Source: Methylobacterium tardum
Lineage (GTDB): Bacteria; Pseudomonadota; Alphaproteobacteria; Rhizobiales; Beijerinckiaceae
NCBI RefSeq assembly: GCF_023546765.1
Contig: NZ_CP097484.1
Span: 124,001 to 188,000, forward strand
Direction of reading: 5' to 3'
DNA length: 64,000 nt
Made by a program: the position numbers and the translations under genes. Below the pieces are notes generated by a model, which was not told the origin of the DNA, did not search any database, and saw nothing but the letters and a program-made list of their open reading frames with translations. Below are positions 1-9,698 of the stretch, one piece after another. Position 1 is the stretch's first letter. The number at the start of each line of letters is the position of its first letter.

Positions 1-235
1 GGGCCTGCGCGGCTGTGTGATCGCCGCCGCGATCGGTGCGGCGCTCATCGAGACGAGCCGGCTGATCCACACCGCAGCCCTGGACGCGTTCCGGTCGGCG
101 ATGGCCGGCCAGCTCCTGCTCGGCAACATCTTCTCGGTGTGGAACTTCGGAGCTTACGCCGCCGGCATCGGTGCGGCCGCTCTGCTGGCGGTTTCCCTTC
201 ATCGTGATCGCAGGCGCGCCGCGCTGCCGGCTTGA
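1..235 (+). CDS. DUF2809-like membrane protein, C-terminal fragment
   Basis: The reading frame is open from the first base, so the N-terminus lies outside the window and the GTG at 17 is probably internal. What remains is about 77 residues with two hydrophobic stretches and a short basic tail (HRDRRR). The pattern of a Glu-Thr-Ser segment, then LDAFR, then a Leu-rich LLLG and a WNFGAYAAGI helix resembles the C-terminus of DUF2809 family proteins, small integral membrane proteins of unknown function. This is family recognition by eye from a fragment; VanZ-like proteins have a similar outline and are the main alternative. Confidence 0.5.
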   Translation, partial: GLRGCVIAAAIGAALIETSRLIHTAALDAFRSAMAGQLLLGNIFSVWNFGAYAAGIGAAALLAVSLHRDRRRAALPA

Positions 236-310
236 CAGATCGAACTGCCGGGCAGACCCATCGCCTGCGGGCTAACCCCAAGTTGGGTTCACCAGGAGAA
301 CCGGTATTCG

Positions 311-1279
311 ATGCTGATGCGCAACCTGATGCTGCGTCTCGGACGGGTTCTCTGCGCCGCGGCGCTGGCGGCCAGCCTTGGATCCGCCGCCCATGCCGCC
401 GACCCCGTCTTCCCGCCGGGCTCGCGGTTCGGCTTCGAGCCGCCCGCCGACATGGTGCTGTCCCGCCGCTTCTCCGGATTCGAGCGGAAGGAGGGCGGCG
501 CGACGCTGTCGATCGTGGAACTACCCGCGAACGCCTTCGCGGAACTCGTCAGCGGTTTCACCGACGCCAACCTGCTGAGCCAGGGCTTCGCGGTCGAGAA
601 GCGCGAGGAGGTCAAGATCGGCGACAACGAGGGCATGCTCTATACCGGTGAGCAGCCTGCCGATCCGAACGCCTCCGCGCCGGCGATCCGCAAGTGGATC
701 CTCGTCGTCGGCGCGCCGAGCGTGACCGGCCTCGTGATCGCGCAGGCGCTGCCCGACGCCGAGACCGAAGCGACGATGCGCAAGATGGTGACCGGCGTGA
801 CCCTGCGGCCGGCCCTGAGCCTGACCCAGCAGGTCGACGCGCTGCCGTTCCGCATCGCCGACCTGGCGGGCTTCAGGCCGGTGCGGGTTCTGGCGGGAAA
901 CTCGGTCCTGCTGACCCAGGGTCCGAAGGACCAGATGCAGAATCTGGAGCAGCCGATCCTGGTGTTGGCCCAAGCCGTGCAGCAGCCGCCGACGGCGGAG
1001 CAGCGGGACGGCTTCGCCCGGGCCGCCCTCGCGTCGAACCAGACCCTCAAGGATTTCGTGATCGAGCGCTCGCAGAGCTACCGCTCGAACGGCGTCGACT
1101 GGCACGAGATCGTGGCCCGCGCCATCGACCAGCCGACCAACGTGCCGGTGGTCGTCTCGCAGACCATCCGGTTCGCGCCGGATGGCTACCTGCGCGCCCT
1201 CGGGGTGGTCCGCGAGGATCAGCGGACCGGCGTGCTCGCCAAGTTCCGCGAGGTGGTCGACAGCGTGCAGGTGAAGTAG
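311..1279 (+). CDS. Exported conserved protein of unknown function
   Basis: A 322-residue protein with a clear Sec signal peptide (Arg near the start, Ala/Leu-rich core, AHA-AD cleavage site near residue 29). The mature part has no motif I recognise and no membrane segment, so it is expected in the periplasm. It consists of two similar-sized alpha/beta-looking halves, each containing a short segment about a threshold or variance-like 'VTGVTLRP' or 'VVDSVQVK' end, which may reflect an internal duplication. An AGGAGA ribosome binding site lies at 291-296; the ATG at 317 is an alternative start. The next gene is convergent, five bases away. Function unknown. Confidence 0.75.
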   Translation: MLMRNLMLRLGRVLCAAALAASLGSAAHAADPVFPPGSRFGFEPPADMVLSRRFSGFERKEGGATLSIVELPANAFAELVSGFTDANLLSQGFAVEKREEVKIGDNEGMLYTGEQPADPNASAPAIRKWILVVGAPSVTGLVIAQALPDAETEATMRKMVTGVTLRPALSLTQQVDALPFRIADLAGFRPVRVLAGNSVLLTQGPKDQMQNLEQPILVLAQAVQQPPTAEQRDGFARAALASNQTLKDFVIERSQSYRSNGVDWHEIVARAIDQPTNVPVVVSQTIRFAPDGYLRALGVVREDQRTGVLAKFREVVDSVQVK

Positions 1280-1283
1280 CGCC

Positions 1284-2902
1284 TCACCACACCACAGCCT
1301 GGCCGTCCCGACGCGGATCGCTCGCCGCGACGTAGCCCTCCACCGACGGGTCGCCCATCCGCCAGATGAACTGGCCGGCTCCGAAATCCTGGTAGCTGTC
1401 CTCGATCACCTCCAGCTGGTGGCCGAGGGCCTTCAGGCGGTCGAGGGTTGCAGCCGGCATCGCCGCCTCGACGTTGATGTCGAGGCCCTCGTTCACACGC
1501 CACCGCGGCGCATCACAGGCCGCCTGCGGATTCTGGCCGTGATCGATCATCCGCACCAGCGTCTGGACGTGACCCTGCGGCTGCATGTTGCCGCCCATCA
1601 CGCCGAAGCTCATCACCGGCGCGCCGTCCTGGGTGAGGAAGCCCGGGATGATCGTGTGGAACGGGCGCTTGCCCGGCGCCACCACGTTGGGGCTCGCCGG
1701 ATCGAGCGCGAAGCCGTAGCCGCGGTTCTGCAGCGAGATTCCCCAACCCGGGACGACGACGCCGGAGCCGAAGCCCATGAAGTTCGACTGGATGAAGCTC
1801 ACCATCATGCCGGATTCGTCGGCCGCGGTGAGGTAGATCGTGCCGCCGGCGGGCGGCTTGCCGGTCCGAACACCTGGGCCCGGTTGCGATCGATCAGCTT
1901 CGCGCGCTCCGCCAGATAGGCCGGATCGAGCATCGCCTCCGGCGTCACCTCCATGCTGCGCGGGTCGGCGACGTACCGGTAGGTGTCGCTGAACGCGAGC
2001 TTCATGGCCTCGATCTGGAGGTGCTGAGACTCGGGACCGTCAACCGGCAGGCCGGCGAGGTCGAACTGCTCCAGGATACCGAGCGCGATCTGCGCCGCGA
2101 TGCCCTGACCGTTCGGCGGGATCTCGTGCAGCGTGTAGCCGCGATAATCCTTGGCGGTCGGCGTCACCCATTCGGGCCGGAACGCCGCGAGGTCGGCGGT
2201 CGTCATGGCCCCGCCATGGGCTTTCGCATGCGCGGCGATCGCCTCGGCGATCTCACCCCGGTAGAACGCCTCGCCCTTGGTCTCGCCGATCAGCCGCAGG
2301 GTCTTCTCGGCACCCGGGAACGTCACCAGCTCGCCGACATCCGGTGCGCGGCCGCGCGGCAGGAAGAACTCGGCGAAGCCCGGCTGACGAGTGATCGCCT
2401 CCACCCCGGCGGCAGCCGCCCATTTCTGCTGCACGACGACGGGGGCGAGGTAGCCGCGCTCGGCGATGCGGATCGCCGGTTGCATCAGGTCTGCGAAGGG
2501 GAGGCGGCCGAAGCGTTCGCTGAGCGCGACCCAGGCGGCAACCGCACCGGGAACAGTGATGGAATCCCAGCCGCGCATCGGCGGCCGTTCGGACGCCCCG
2601 TATTTCCGCAGGAAGTAATCCGGGGTCCAGGCTGCCGGCGCGCCGCCCGACGCATTGAGGCCGTGCAGCGCCTTCCCATCCCACAGAATGCAGAAGGCGT
2701 CCGAGCCGAGCCCGTTGCTGCAGGGCTCGGTCACGGTCTTGGCCGCGGCTGTCGCGATCGCCGCGTCGACGGCGTTGCCGCCGGCCTGAAGCATCTGGAT
2801 TCCGGCCTGAGCGGCCAGTGCGTGCGAGGTCGCCACGCAATTGCGGCCGAACATCGGCATGCGCAGCGACGGATACCCGGACACCCAGTTGAACGGCTTC
2901 AT
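1284..2902 (-). pseudogene. Gamma-glutamyltransferase, frameshifted
   Basis: Two overlapping minus-strand frames together make one 539-residue gamma-glutamyltransferase family protein (Ntn hydrolase that cleaves gamma-glutamyl bonds of glutathione and related amides). The first frame runs from Met at 2902 (MKPFNWVSG) to about 1862; the second resumes with GGTIYLTAADESGMM and ends at 1284. One G is missing near 1859-1864; restoring it joins the frames seamlessly as ...VFGPGKPPAGGT. The nucleophile Thr (about residue 355) lies just after the break, so neither fragment alone could self-process or work. No signal peptide is evident, unlike many periplasmic homologues. It may be intact in the organism if the indel is a sequencing error. 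Confidence 0.85.
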
Positions 2903-2995
2903 GTCATCGATCCCGTCGCGGCGGCACAGATGTCGCCGCGACGACTGGCATACAGGATTACCGACGCCGGTGAAGGCGAGAGGGGCCCGGATCAC

Positions 2996-3027
2996 AAACG
3001 AAAAGCGCGGACCCTTGGGTCCGCGCT
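2996..3027 (-). terminator. Rho-independent terminator of the 3059-3487 gene
   Basis: An 11-bp perfect GC-rich stem (3004-3014 with 3017-3027) with a very short loop is followed on the minus strand by TTTTCGTTT. It lies 32 bases past the stop of the minus-strand exported protein and fits an intrinsic terminator for it. Confidence 0.7.
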
Positions 3028-3058
3028 CCGCACCGTCAGCCGATGAGGCCGGGTGATT

Positions 3059-3487
3059 CTAGTAAGGACGGCCATAGAGCGGCGAGGTCGGGTCCAAGCG
3101 GTCGACGAAGGAGAGGTCGACGTTCCGGATCGCCGACGAACGGGCGCCGATGAACGGGCCGTTGGTGATCGGATCCGGCAGGATGCCGCGGCCGAAGCGG
3201 TCGGTCGGCCCGTAGGGCGGGGTCAGCTGGTTCGACGCCGCGATCAGGTAGGGGTTCAGGGCGGGATTGCGCGAACCACCAGCACCCGGAACGTTCGAGG
3301 TCAGCGGCACGTTGCCGGCGTCAAGCCAGCTGCGCGGGCGGACGCGGATCGGCAGGGGCCGGCTGACCCGGTAGATCGGACCGGCAACGAAGCCGTCCTG
3401 GGCTTGGGCCGGCGCCGGGACCGCGGCGCCGAAGCCGGCAGCGGCGATGACGCCGAGAAGGGCGATCTTGAGCGAGCGCATGGCCAA
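3059..3487 (-). CDS. Small exported protein, unknown function
   Basis: A 142-residue protein (140 if the second Met at 3481 is used) with a Sec signal peptide ending in APAQAQ-DG near residue 30. The mature region is rich in Pro, Asn and Arg, has no cysteines and no membrane segment, and ends in an aromatic PLYGRPY. I recognise no domain. Homologues with this composition occur as uncharacterised periplasmic proteins in Methylobacteriaceae, but that is an impression rather than a search. It is a single-gene unit with its own terminator at 2996-3027. Confidence 0.7.
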   Translation of the reverse strand: MAMRSLKIALLGVIAAAGFGAAVPAPAQAQDGFVAGPIYRVSRPLPIRVRPRSWLDAGNVPLTSNVPGAGGSRNPALNPYLIAASNQLTPPYGPTDRFGRGILPDPITNGPFIGARSSAIRNVDLSFVDRLDPTSPLYGRPY

Positions 3488-3617
3488 CCTTGTCTGAGAG
3501 TGGCATCAATATGGCGGTGGAAGCTTAACAGTTCGCCGCCTTTGAGAAGAAGACGCTTGAGCGAGGCTGTTGTTCCAGCGAAACGGTCGAGCTTGTGTGT
3601 TTTGCCACACTCCAGCC

Positions 3618-4469
3618 TCATTTCTTAGATCGCGCCCTTTGACCGATTGATCCTGTCCGGCTTGCTGCCTCCGCGGTGGGTTTCGCGAACGCGCAAGCGT
3701 CAGCATTTCTGGGAGCGGCCGAGAAGGCCGCGGTCGTGTCCAGATCGGCAAGGTCGGCGAGGCTGAGCGCGTCGATCATGCAGGCGACGGTTTGTGCCTC
3801 CGGCGGTTGCCCCAGCGGTGCGCACATCCACCCATCCAGGCGGAAAGCCGCCTCGCGCGTCACGAAGCCGGTGCATGTGCGCCGCGACGCACCGCCGAGA
3901 GTTACCTCGAGAAGCTCCACGGCCCCGAGCTTCGTGTCGATCCGGCCGTACGGGCCGGTCCGCACCACGGATAGGGCAGCGCGGCCGATCTCGGGACCGG
4001 CAGCGGCGCGCCGGGCGACGAGCACAAAAAGGCTCGCCGGGCGTTCGGCGGACAGGCCGCGCGTGAGGGTGACCCGCAACGTGGGGGCCTCCATCGCGTC
4101 GAAGTCTCCGCGTGTCAGCGAATCTTCACGCTGGCCCGTCCGGGTGTCGACTCGCCCGGAAGCCACCCGAACCGGGTCGGAGCCTGGTTCCGCCAAGCCG
4201 AACTGCGCGACCGAGGCAGGGGGAGGGGCCTGAACAGCCGGCTTCGTCGGGACGAAGGACGTTGGGAGGCGTGCGGCACCGGAGGTTTCGACTTTCGTCC
4301 GCGCGTAGAACGACAAGGCCGTGATCACGGCTGCCGCGAGGGCGAGCTGCGCGCTGGCGCGCATGACCGACAGCTTCGGCCGATCGGCATTCGGCCCGGC
4401 GTCGCGGATCACGTCGTCTCGTGTTGCCCTGGTCAGCATGGCACCCCGTGCGGACAGCTGTTCCGTCAA
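3618..4469 (-). CDS. Membrane-anchored conserved protein, unknown function
   Basis: A 283-residue protein with a charged cytoplasmic N-terminus (about 35 residues), one hydrophobic segment (SAQLALAAAVITALSFYA, about residues 39-56), a Pro/Ala-rich linker and a globular region of about 180 residues containing four Cys (RTCTGF, WMCAPL, VACMID, ADACAF) that could form disulphides in the periplasm. The tail is basic (RARSKK). The second Met (residue 11, at 4439) is an equally good start. Alone on its strand between unrelated genes; no family recognised. Function unknown. Confidence 0.7.
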   Translation of the reverse strand: MTEQLSARGAMLTRATRDDVIRDAGPNADRPKLSVMRASAQLALAAAVITALSFYARTKVETSGAARLPTSFVPTKPAVQAPPPASVAQFGLAEPGSDPVRVASGRVDTRTGQREDSLTRGDFDAMEAPTLRVTLTRGLSAERPASLFVLVARRAAAGPEIGRAALSVVRTGPYGRIDTKLGAVELLEVTLGGASRRTCTGFVTREAAFRLDGWMCAPLGQPPEAQTVACMIDALSLADLADLDTTAAFSAAPRNADACAFAKPTAEAASRTGSIGQRARSKK

Positions 4470-4758
4470 GCCGCAGCGAGGTTGGCCGGGAAGGATTACA
4501 TTCCCTTTCCCTCAGGCCGGGTCCTCACCGGCTTCGTTCGTGTAGGGTGAATCAGTCGTTGACCGGGCCGCGGCCTTGACACCGCCGTGCCATCGGCGCC
4601 TTGCTCACTGCGGCCGTCGATCCCACCTCCTGCGAGGACGGGATCTGCGGCCGCGCCCGTTTCACGGGCGCCGTCCGGCACGAACGATCCTTCGGCCGAA
4701 TTTGCTGGCAGGAGCGCGGCACCCGGATCAATCGGGGTTTTCCGCGCGGAGACGAGAG

Positions 4759-5796
4759 ATGGGTTACAAGGTCGCCGTCGTCGGCGCCACGGGTAACGTG
4801 GGCCGCGAAATGCTCGATATCCTGGCCGAGCGGGCTTTCCCCGCCGACGAGGTCGTGGCTCTGGCCTCGCGCCGCAGCCAGGGTCAGGAAGTCTCCTACG
4901 GCGACAAGACGCTCAAGGTCAAAACGCTCGACACGTACGACTTCTCCGACACCGACATCTGCCTGATGTCGGCCGGCGGCGAGGCCTCGAAGGAGTGGTC
5001 GCCCCGCATCGGCCAGCAGGGCTGCGTGGTGATCGATAACTCGTCGGCGTTCCGCTACGACGCCGACGTGCCGCTGATCGTGCCCGAGGTGAATGCCGAC
5101 GCCGTGGTCGGATTTACCAAGCGCAACATCATTGCCAACCCGAACTGCTCGACCGCGCAGCTGGTCGTCGCGCTGAAGCCGCTTCACGAGGCGGCCACGA
5201 TCAAGCGCGTCGTGGTCTCGACCTACCAGTCGGTCTCCGGCGCCGGCAAGGAGGCGATGGACGAGCTGTTCAACCAGACCCGCGCCGTGTTCACCGCCGG
5301 CGAGATCAAGCAGGGCGGCAAGTTCACCAAGCGCATCGCCTTCAACGTCATCCCCCACATCGACGTGTTCATGGAGGATGGCTACACGAAGGAAGAGTGG
5401 AAGATGGTCGCCGAGACCAAGAAGATGCTCGACCCGAAGATCAAGCTGACGGCGACTGCCGTCCGCGTCCCGGTCTTCATCGGGCACGCGGAATCGGTGA
5501 ACATCGAGTTCGAGCAGCCGCTCTCGGCCGAGAAGGCCACCGAGATCCTGCGCGCCGCCCCCGGCGTGCTGGTGATCGATAAGCGCGAGAACGGCGGCTA
5601 CATGACGCCCCACGAGGCGGCCGGCGAGGACGCAACCTACATCTCGCGCATCCGCGAGGACGCGACGGTGGAGAACGGCCTGAACTTCTGGTGCGTCTCG
5701 GACAACCTGCGCAAGGGCGCCGCTCTGAACGCGGTTCAGATCGCCGAGGTCCTGATCAACCGCAAGCTGCTGAACCGGGCCAAGCACGCCGCGTAA
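4759..5796 (+). CDS. asd: Aspartate-semialdehyde dehydrogenase
   Basis: NADPH-dependent reduction of aspartyl phosphate to aspartate semialdehyde, the step that feeds lysine, diaminopimelate, threonine and methionine synthesis in the cytoplasm. The protein is 345 residues, normal for the family. The nucleotide-binding VVGATGNVG begins the protein and the catalytic Cys is in NPNCST (Cys130). I chose the ATG at 4759 because homology starts at MGYKVAVVG and a GAGACGAGAG purine stretch precedes it; the open frame continues upstream but is not coding. The partner enzyme aspartate kinase is also in this window (17581) but not linked. Confidence 0.96.
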   Translation: MGYKVAVVGATGNVGREMLDILAERAFPADEVVALASRRSQGQEVSYGDKTLKVKTLDTYDFSDTDICLMSAGGEASKEWSPRIGQQGCVVIDNSSAFRYDADVPLIVPEVNADAVVGFTKRNIIANPNCSTAQLVVALKPLHEAATIKRVVVSTYQSVSGAGKEAMDELFNQTRAVFTAGEIKQGGKFTKRIAFNVIPHIDVFMEDGYTKEEWKMVAETKKMLDPKIKLTATAVRVPVFIGHAESVNIEFEQPLSAEKATEILRAAPGVLVIDKRENGGYMTPHEAAGEDATYISRIREDATVENGLNFWCVSDNLRKGAALNAVQIAEVLINRKLLNRAKHAA

Positions 5797-5803
5797 GACC
5801 ATT

Positions 5804-5824
5804 CCCCCTTCCGCCGGAGGGGGT
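5804..5824 (+). terminator. Hairpin after asd
   Basis: A stem of C-rich and G-rich arms (CCCCCTTCC, loop GCC, GGAGGGGG) lies eight bases after the asd stop. It has no U-tract, so it may act as a processing or pausing hairpin rather than a full intrinsic terminator. A second short palindrome (CCCGGATCCGGG) follows at 5825-5836. Confidence 0.4.
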
Positions 5825-5922
5825 CCCGGATCCGGGTTCGTGGGACAACATTCCTCGGATCCGTCACGCGCCTGTCATCGTTCAGGCTCACGCCGCTGCC
5901 CGGATCACTCGGAGATTCGGGT

Positions 5923-7755
5923 ATGCGGCGCGTCATTCTTTCCTGTCTTGTCGGCTTGAGCCTCGCCGGATCGGCCCAGGCGCAGCCGCAAGCCCGCAAC
6001 GTCGTCCTGTTCATCGCCGATGGGCTCCGCGACGGCATGGTAAATGCCGCGAATGCGCCGACCATGGACCGCCTGATGCGGGCCGGCGTGCGGTTCACCA
6101 ATACGCACTCTCTCTTCCCGACTTTCACCATGCCGAACGCCACCGCCATGGCGACGGGCCATATGCTCGGGGATACCGGGCAGTTCGGGAACACGATCTA
6201 CACGGCTTTCCCGGTCCCGGGTGCCGGCGAGAGCCTCACGCCGTTCCTGGAGAGCGACCCGGTCCTCGGCGATGTCGACGCGCACTTCGCGGGCAACTAC
6301 CTCAACGAGGAGACGATCCTGCGCGCGGCCCATGCCCAGGGCCTCTCGACCGCCAGCATTGGCAAGCTCGGGCCGTCGCTGGTCTTCGACCACACGGCGC
6401 GTTCCGGACAGGACAGCATCCTGGTCGATGACAGCACGGGCCGTCCCGGCGGCATCCCGCTGAGCGAGGAACTCCGCACGCGTCTTGGCGCGGCCGGCTT
6501 GCCGACCCAGGCGCCGACGCGGGGCACCAACGGGCAGGCCGGGACCGCGGAGACGCCCGGAACCCTCTCGGCGAATGTCGAGCAACAGAGCTACTTCGCC
6601 GATGTGGCCACCAAGGCGGTCCTGCCGCTGTTCAGGGAACGCGGAAAACCGTTCGTGCTGGTGTTCTGGTCGCGCGATCCCGACGGGACGCAGCACAATC
6701 AGGGCGATAGTCTTGGGCGGCTGGTGCCGGGGATCAACGGTCCGACCAGCCTCGCGGCGATCCGCAACGTGGACACCAACCTGGCCACGCTGCTCGCCGC
6801 GCTGAAGGAACAGGGTCTTGCGGACAGCACGGACGTGATCCTCACCTCCGATCACGGCTTCTCGACCATCTCGAAGGAGAGCGCGACCAGCTTCTCCGCG
6901 ACGCTAGCCTACAAGGGCGTCCCGAAGGGTCAGATTCCGCCGGGGTTCCTCGCCATCGATCTCGCACATGAACTCGGGCTCGGTCTGTTCGACCCCGATG
7001 CCAAGGGCGCCGTGCTCGCCGCCGACGCCTTCCCCAGTCGGGCCAACGGCCTGATCGGCACGGATCCGGCAAAGCCCGACGTGGTGGTTGCCGCCAATGG
7101 CGGCTCGGATCTGGTCTACCTGCCGGGTGGCGACAAGGCGCTGGCCCGCAAGGTGGTCGAGGCCCTGACGCGCCAAGACTACGTGAGCGGCCTCTTCGTG
7201 AGTGCCGCCCTGGGGCCGATCCCAGGGACGCTCCCGCTCTCCGCCATCGCCCTCGACGGCTCGGCGCTGACCCCGATGCCGGCGATCGTGGTCAATTTCC
7301 GAAGCTTCTCGACGGGCTGTTCAGATCCGACGACCTGCGGCGTCGAGGTCTCCGATACCGGATTGCAGCAGGGCCAGGGCATGCACGGCAGCTTCTCGCG
7401 TGCTGACACCCGCAACGTCATGGGTGCGATGGGCCCGAGCTTCCGCGCGGGCCTCGCGAGCCCCGTGCCGGCGAGCAATGCCGATCTCGGCAAGACGATC
7501 GCTCAGCTCCTCGGCCTCACGATCCCCGGCAAGGGCCAGTTGGTCGGGCGCGTCCTGACCGAGGCCCTCGCGAACGGCAGCACGCCGACCTTCGCGAGGG
7601 CGGTGCTCCGCTCGGAGCCGGATGCTGCCGGCCACATCACGGTGCTGGCCTATCAGACGGTGGGTGAGACCCGCTACTTCGATGCTGCCGGATATCCCGG
7701 CCGCACCCTCGGGCCCGACATCCCCGCGCTCACGGCAGCGGCGGAGGCGCATTGA
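5923..7755 (+). CDS. Exported alkaline-phosphatase-fold phosphodiesterase
   Basis: A 610-residue exported protein of the type I phosphodiesterase/nucleotide pyrophosphatase (alkaline phosphatase superfamily). The signal peptide ends SAQAQ near residue 21. The metal-site signature follows at once: RNVVLFIADGLR with the first metal-binding Asp, then HSLFPTFTMPNATAM, where the Thr of PTFT or nearby Ser/Thr would be the nucleophile, and later FWSRDPDGTQHNQGD and TSDHGFS supplying the remaining Asp/His ligands. Substrate is unknown; nucleotide phosphodiesters or phosphonates are family possibilities. It is a single gene preceded by a hairpin-rich spacer and followed by convergent DUF2312. Confidence 0.85.
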   Translation: MRRVILSCLVGLSLAGSAQAQPQARNVVLFIADGLRDGMVNAANAPTMDRLMRAGVRFTNTHSLFPTFTMPNATAMATGHMLGDTGQFGNTIYTAFPVPGAGESLTPFLESDPVLGDVDAHFAGNYLNEETILRAAHAQGLSTASIGKLGPSLVFDHTARSGQDSILVDDSTGRPGGIPLSEELRTRLGAAGLPTQAPTRGTNGQAGTAETPGTLSANVEQQSYFADVATKAVLPLFRERGKPFVLVFWSRDPDGTQHNQGDSLGRLVPGINGPTSLAAIRNVDTNLATLLAALKEQGLADSTDVILTSDHGFSTISKESATSFSATLAYKGVPKGQIPPGFLAIDLAHELGLGLFDPDAKGAVLAADAFPSRANGLIGTDPAKPDVVVAANGGSDLVYLPGGDKALARKVVEALTRQDYVSGLFVSAALGPIPGTLPLSAIALDGSALTPMPAIVVNFRSFSTGCSDPTTCGVEVSDTGLQQGQGMHGSFSRADTRNVMGAMGPSFRAGLASPVPASNADLGKTIAQLLGLTIPGKGQLVGRVLTEALANGSTPTFARAVLRSEPDAAGHITVLAYQTVGETRYFDAAGYPGRTLGPDIPALTAAAEAH

Positions 7756-7898
7756 GCCTCGCGCCTGTCGGCGTCGGGATGCTTCGTCCGTCCTCACCGC
7801 GCTGTAGAGCGCCGAGAAGGCTGTGCCGCCGCGCCCACCTTTCGGGATGGCCTCGGCGGGGAGCCTTGAAGGAGGTTTGAAGGGATCGCGCGGCTGTC

Positions 7899-7921
7899 CG
7901 GAGGCCCCGTCGAGGCCTCCG
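7899..7921. terminator. Hairpin in a convergent intergenic region
   Basis: An eight-bp inverted repeat (CGGAGGCC and GGCCTCCG around a seven-base loop) lies between the convergent phosphodiesterase and DUF2312 genes. It could serve either as a bidirectional terminator, but there is no U-tract. Confidence 0.3.
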
Positions 7922-7984
7922 TTGCGCTCCGACGCCTCTGGATGAGGGCCGCGTATTGGATCGATGCGGTGCCGTGCGGCCCGA

Positions 7985-8278
7985 CTAGGCCATGCCGAGC
8001 GCCTGCATGTACAGCTCCAGGATCGCTTCCTGCTCCTGGCGCTCGCTGTGATCCTGCTTGCGGATCCGCAGGATCGTCCGCACGGCCTTCGCGTCGAAGC
8101 CGCGGCCCTTCAGCTCGGCGAACACCTCCTTGATGTCGCCCATGATGCCGGCCTTCTCCTCCTCGAGGCGCTCGAGGCGCTCGATGAACTGCTTCAGCTC
8201 GTCGGCCGCGACGCCCTCGGCCGAGGAGACGTCGCCGCCGGGCCGCTGGGCAGCGGTGGGCATCGAATGGGCGTTCAT
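7985..8278 (-). CDS. DUF2312 (UPF0335) family protein
   Basis: A 97-residue cytoplasmic protein of the UPF0335/DUF2312 family, which is nearly confined to alphaproteobacteria. The family core starts at [18 protein letters not shown], an amphipathic helix likely to form a coiled coil, and continues with the conserved [18 protein letters not shown]. Structurally it resembles the GapR family: GapR of Caulobacter, a DUF2312 protein, is an essential chromosome-binding protein that recognises overtwisted DNA. A GapR-like DNA-binding role is therefore likely here, inferred from family membership. The gene upstream on the same strand is the DUF1244 gene. Confidence 0.92.
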   Translation of the reverse strand: MNAHSMPTAAQRPGGDVSSAEGVAADELKQFIERLERLEEEKAGIMGDIKEVFAELKGRGFDAKAVRTILRIRKQDHSERQEQEAILELYMQALGMA

Positions 8279-8386
8279 GGGGCTCTCCGAAATGCACGGC
8301 GCGGTTGCGCCCTGACCCGTGGTTAACGGGCCGGCCTTACCGGAAGCTTAGCCGATTCCCGGGTCGAGGGGGACCGCGACGCCGCG

Positions 8387-8695
8387 TCAGTGCCCCTTCG
8401 CCTGCTGAGCGGCGAAGCCCGCCTGCTGCTCGGCGCTCGCCTCTTTCTGGTGCTGGGCCTTCCACGCGTCGTAGGGCATTCCGTAGACGGCCTCGCGGCT
8501 GGCATCCTTGGTGAGCGGGACGCCTTTCTCGTCGGCGGCATCCTTGAGCCAGTTCGACAGGCAGTTCCGGCAGAAGCCGGCGAGGTTCATCAGGTCGATG
8601 TTCTGCACGTCCGTGCGGTTGCGCAAGTGCGCGACGAGGCGGCGGAACACCGCCGCCTCGAGCTCGGTCTGGGTCTGCGGGTCGATCTCGCTCAT
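8387..8695 (-). CDS. DUF1244 domain protein
   Basis: A 102-residue protein of the DUF1244 family, found widely in proteobacteria and without assigned function. The core motif GFCRNCLSNWL, with a CxxC pair, and the downstream YGMPYDAWKAQHQ are visible. The tail is Gln/Ala-rich (EASAEQQAGFAAQQAKGH). I place the start at the Met at 8695 (MSEIDPQTQ) rather than at 8734, since homology begins there. It is the first gene of a pair with DUF2312 on the minus strand, separated by about 110 bases. Confidence 0.88.
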   Translation of the reverse strand: MSEIDPQTQTELEAAVFRRLVAHLRNRTDVQNIDLMNLAGFCRNCLSNWLKDAADEKGVPLTKDASREAVYGMPYDAWKAQHQKEASAEQQAGFAAQQAKGH

Positions 8696-8756
8696 CGGTC
8701 GTGGCGCTTTCCGGTTCTGGCTGTCCAGCCGCATTTCGGGGCCATCCGCCCGCGGA

Positions 8757-9520
8757 TCAAGGCGCGATCAGCGGGCGCAGGATGCGGGCGAAGCGCTCGG
8801 CCCAGGCCTCCTGGCCCGCCTCGCCGGCGATCAGGTCTTGGCGGATCTCCACCAGCGCATTGCGCAGGCCGCGGGCGGTGGCGTGGCGGTCCATCGTGTC
8901 CCCCGGCAGGCCGCCACCGTAGGGCTGGTTGTCGCCGACGGTCAGACCGGCCGGGTCGGCCTCCAGCGCCTGGATCAGCGGCCGGGCGAAGCGCGCGTCA
9001 CGGTCGTACAGAATCCCGACCTGCCAGGGCCGGGCGATGCCACGCCAGTAGGGCGTGAAGCTGTGCATGGTCAGGATCGCGGGCGGGCGGCCGGCTCGCT
9101 CCGCGGCAACCACCGCATCGTCGATCGCGGCATCGAAGGGCGCGTAGAACCGGGCGATCCGCGCCTGCTTGCCGGCCTCGTCGATGCGGGCATTACCCGG
9201 CACGACGGCACCATCGGAGAGCCGCATCACCAACGTCGGGTCGGCGCGACCGCGATTCGGGTCGATGATCAGGCGGGAGAAGTTCGTGAGAATTGCGGGC
9301 GCATTGAGCAGGGCCGCCAGCCGCCGCGTCACCCCCGCCGCACCGATATCGTACGCGATGTGCCGGGCGAACTCGGAGGCCGGCACGCCGAGATCGATGT
9401 CCGGCGGCACGTAATTCGAGGCGTGATCGCAGGCAATGACCAGCCGCAGCCGGGATTGCCGGGGATGATCTCGCAGGGGTGCACAGGCGATAGGGCCGCT
9501 TCTGTCTCCGGGCGGGTCAC
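8757..9520 (-). pseudogene. N-formylglutamate amidohydrolase family, frameshifted
   Basis: Two minus-strand frames combine to a 254-residue N-formylglutamate amidohydrolase (FGase) family protein, which hydrolyses N-formyl-glutamate or related formyl/acyl amino acids in histidine-type catabolism. The first frame starts at a GTG (9520) and reads TRPETEAALSPVHPCEIIPG; the second carries the family core ACDHASNYVP, then RLIIDPNRG and MHSFTPYW. One C is missing from the CCC run at 9452-9454; replacing it gives ...GNPRLRLVIACDHASN. The family's metal/catalytic residues (CDHASN, HSFTP, His near MDRHA) are all present, so the enzyme would work if the indel is an error. Confidence 0.82.
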
Positions 9521-9698
9521 GGGGCTCCGAGGTCTTCAGTTCTGTGCGAGGGTGCCGATGGCGCTTGCCGTGGCGCGGCCGCTCGGGCAGATCACCTATC
9601 AAGGATCGTGCGCTCACGGCAAGAAACGGGCCCGCCGCCCCCGGAAGAAACGGGCGGGGATCGCGCGATATAATCGAGAGAGGAGCCCGTCCGACGCC

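Noticed and set aside
232..651. Open frame over the N-terminal half of the exported protein gene
   Set aside because: It is in a shadow frame of 311-1279, Arg/Pro-rich, with no recognisable domain.
8508..9698. N-terminal extension of the glycerate kinase frame
   Set aside because: It is antisense to DUF1244 and FGase and has no homology; the real start is at 9699.
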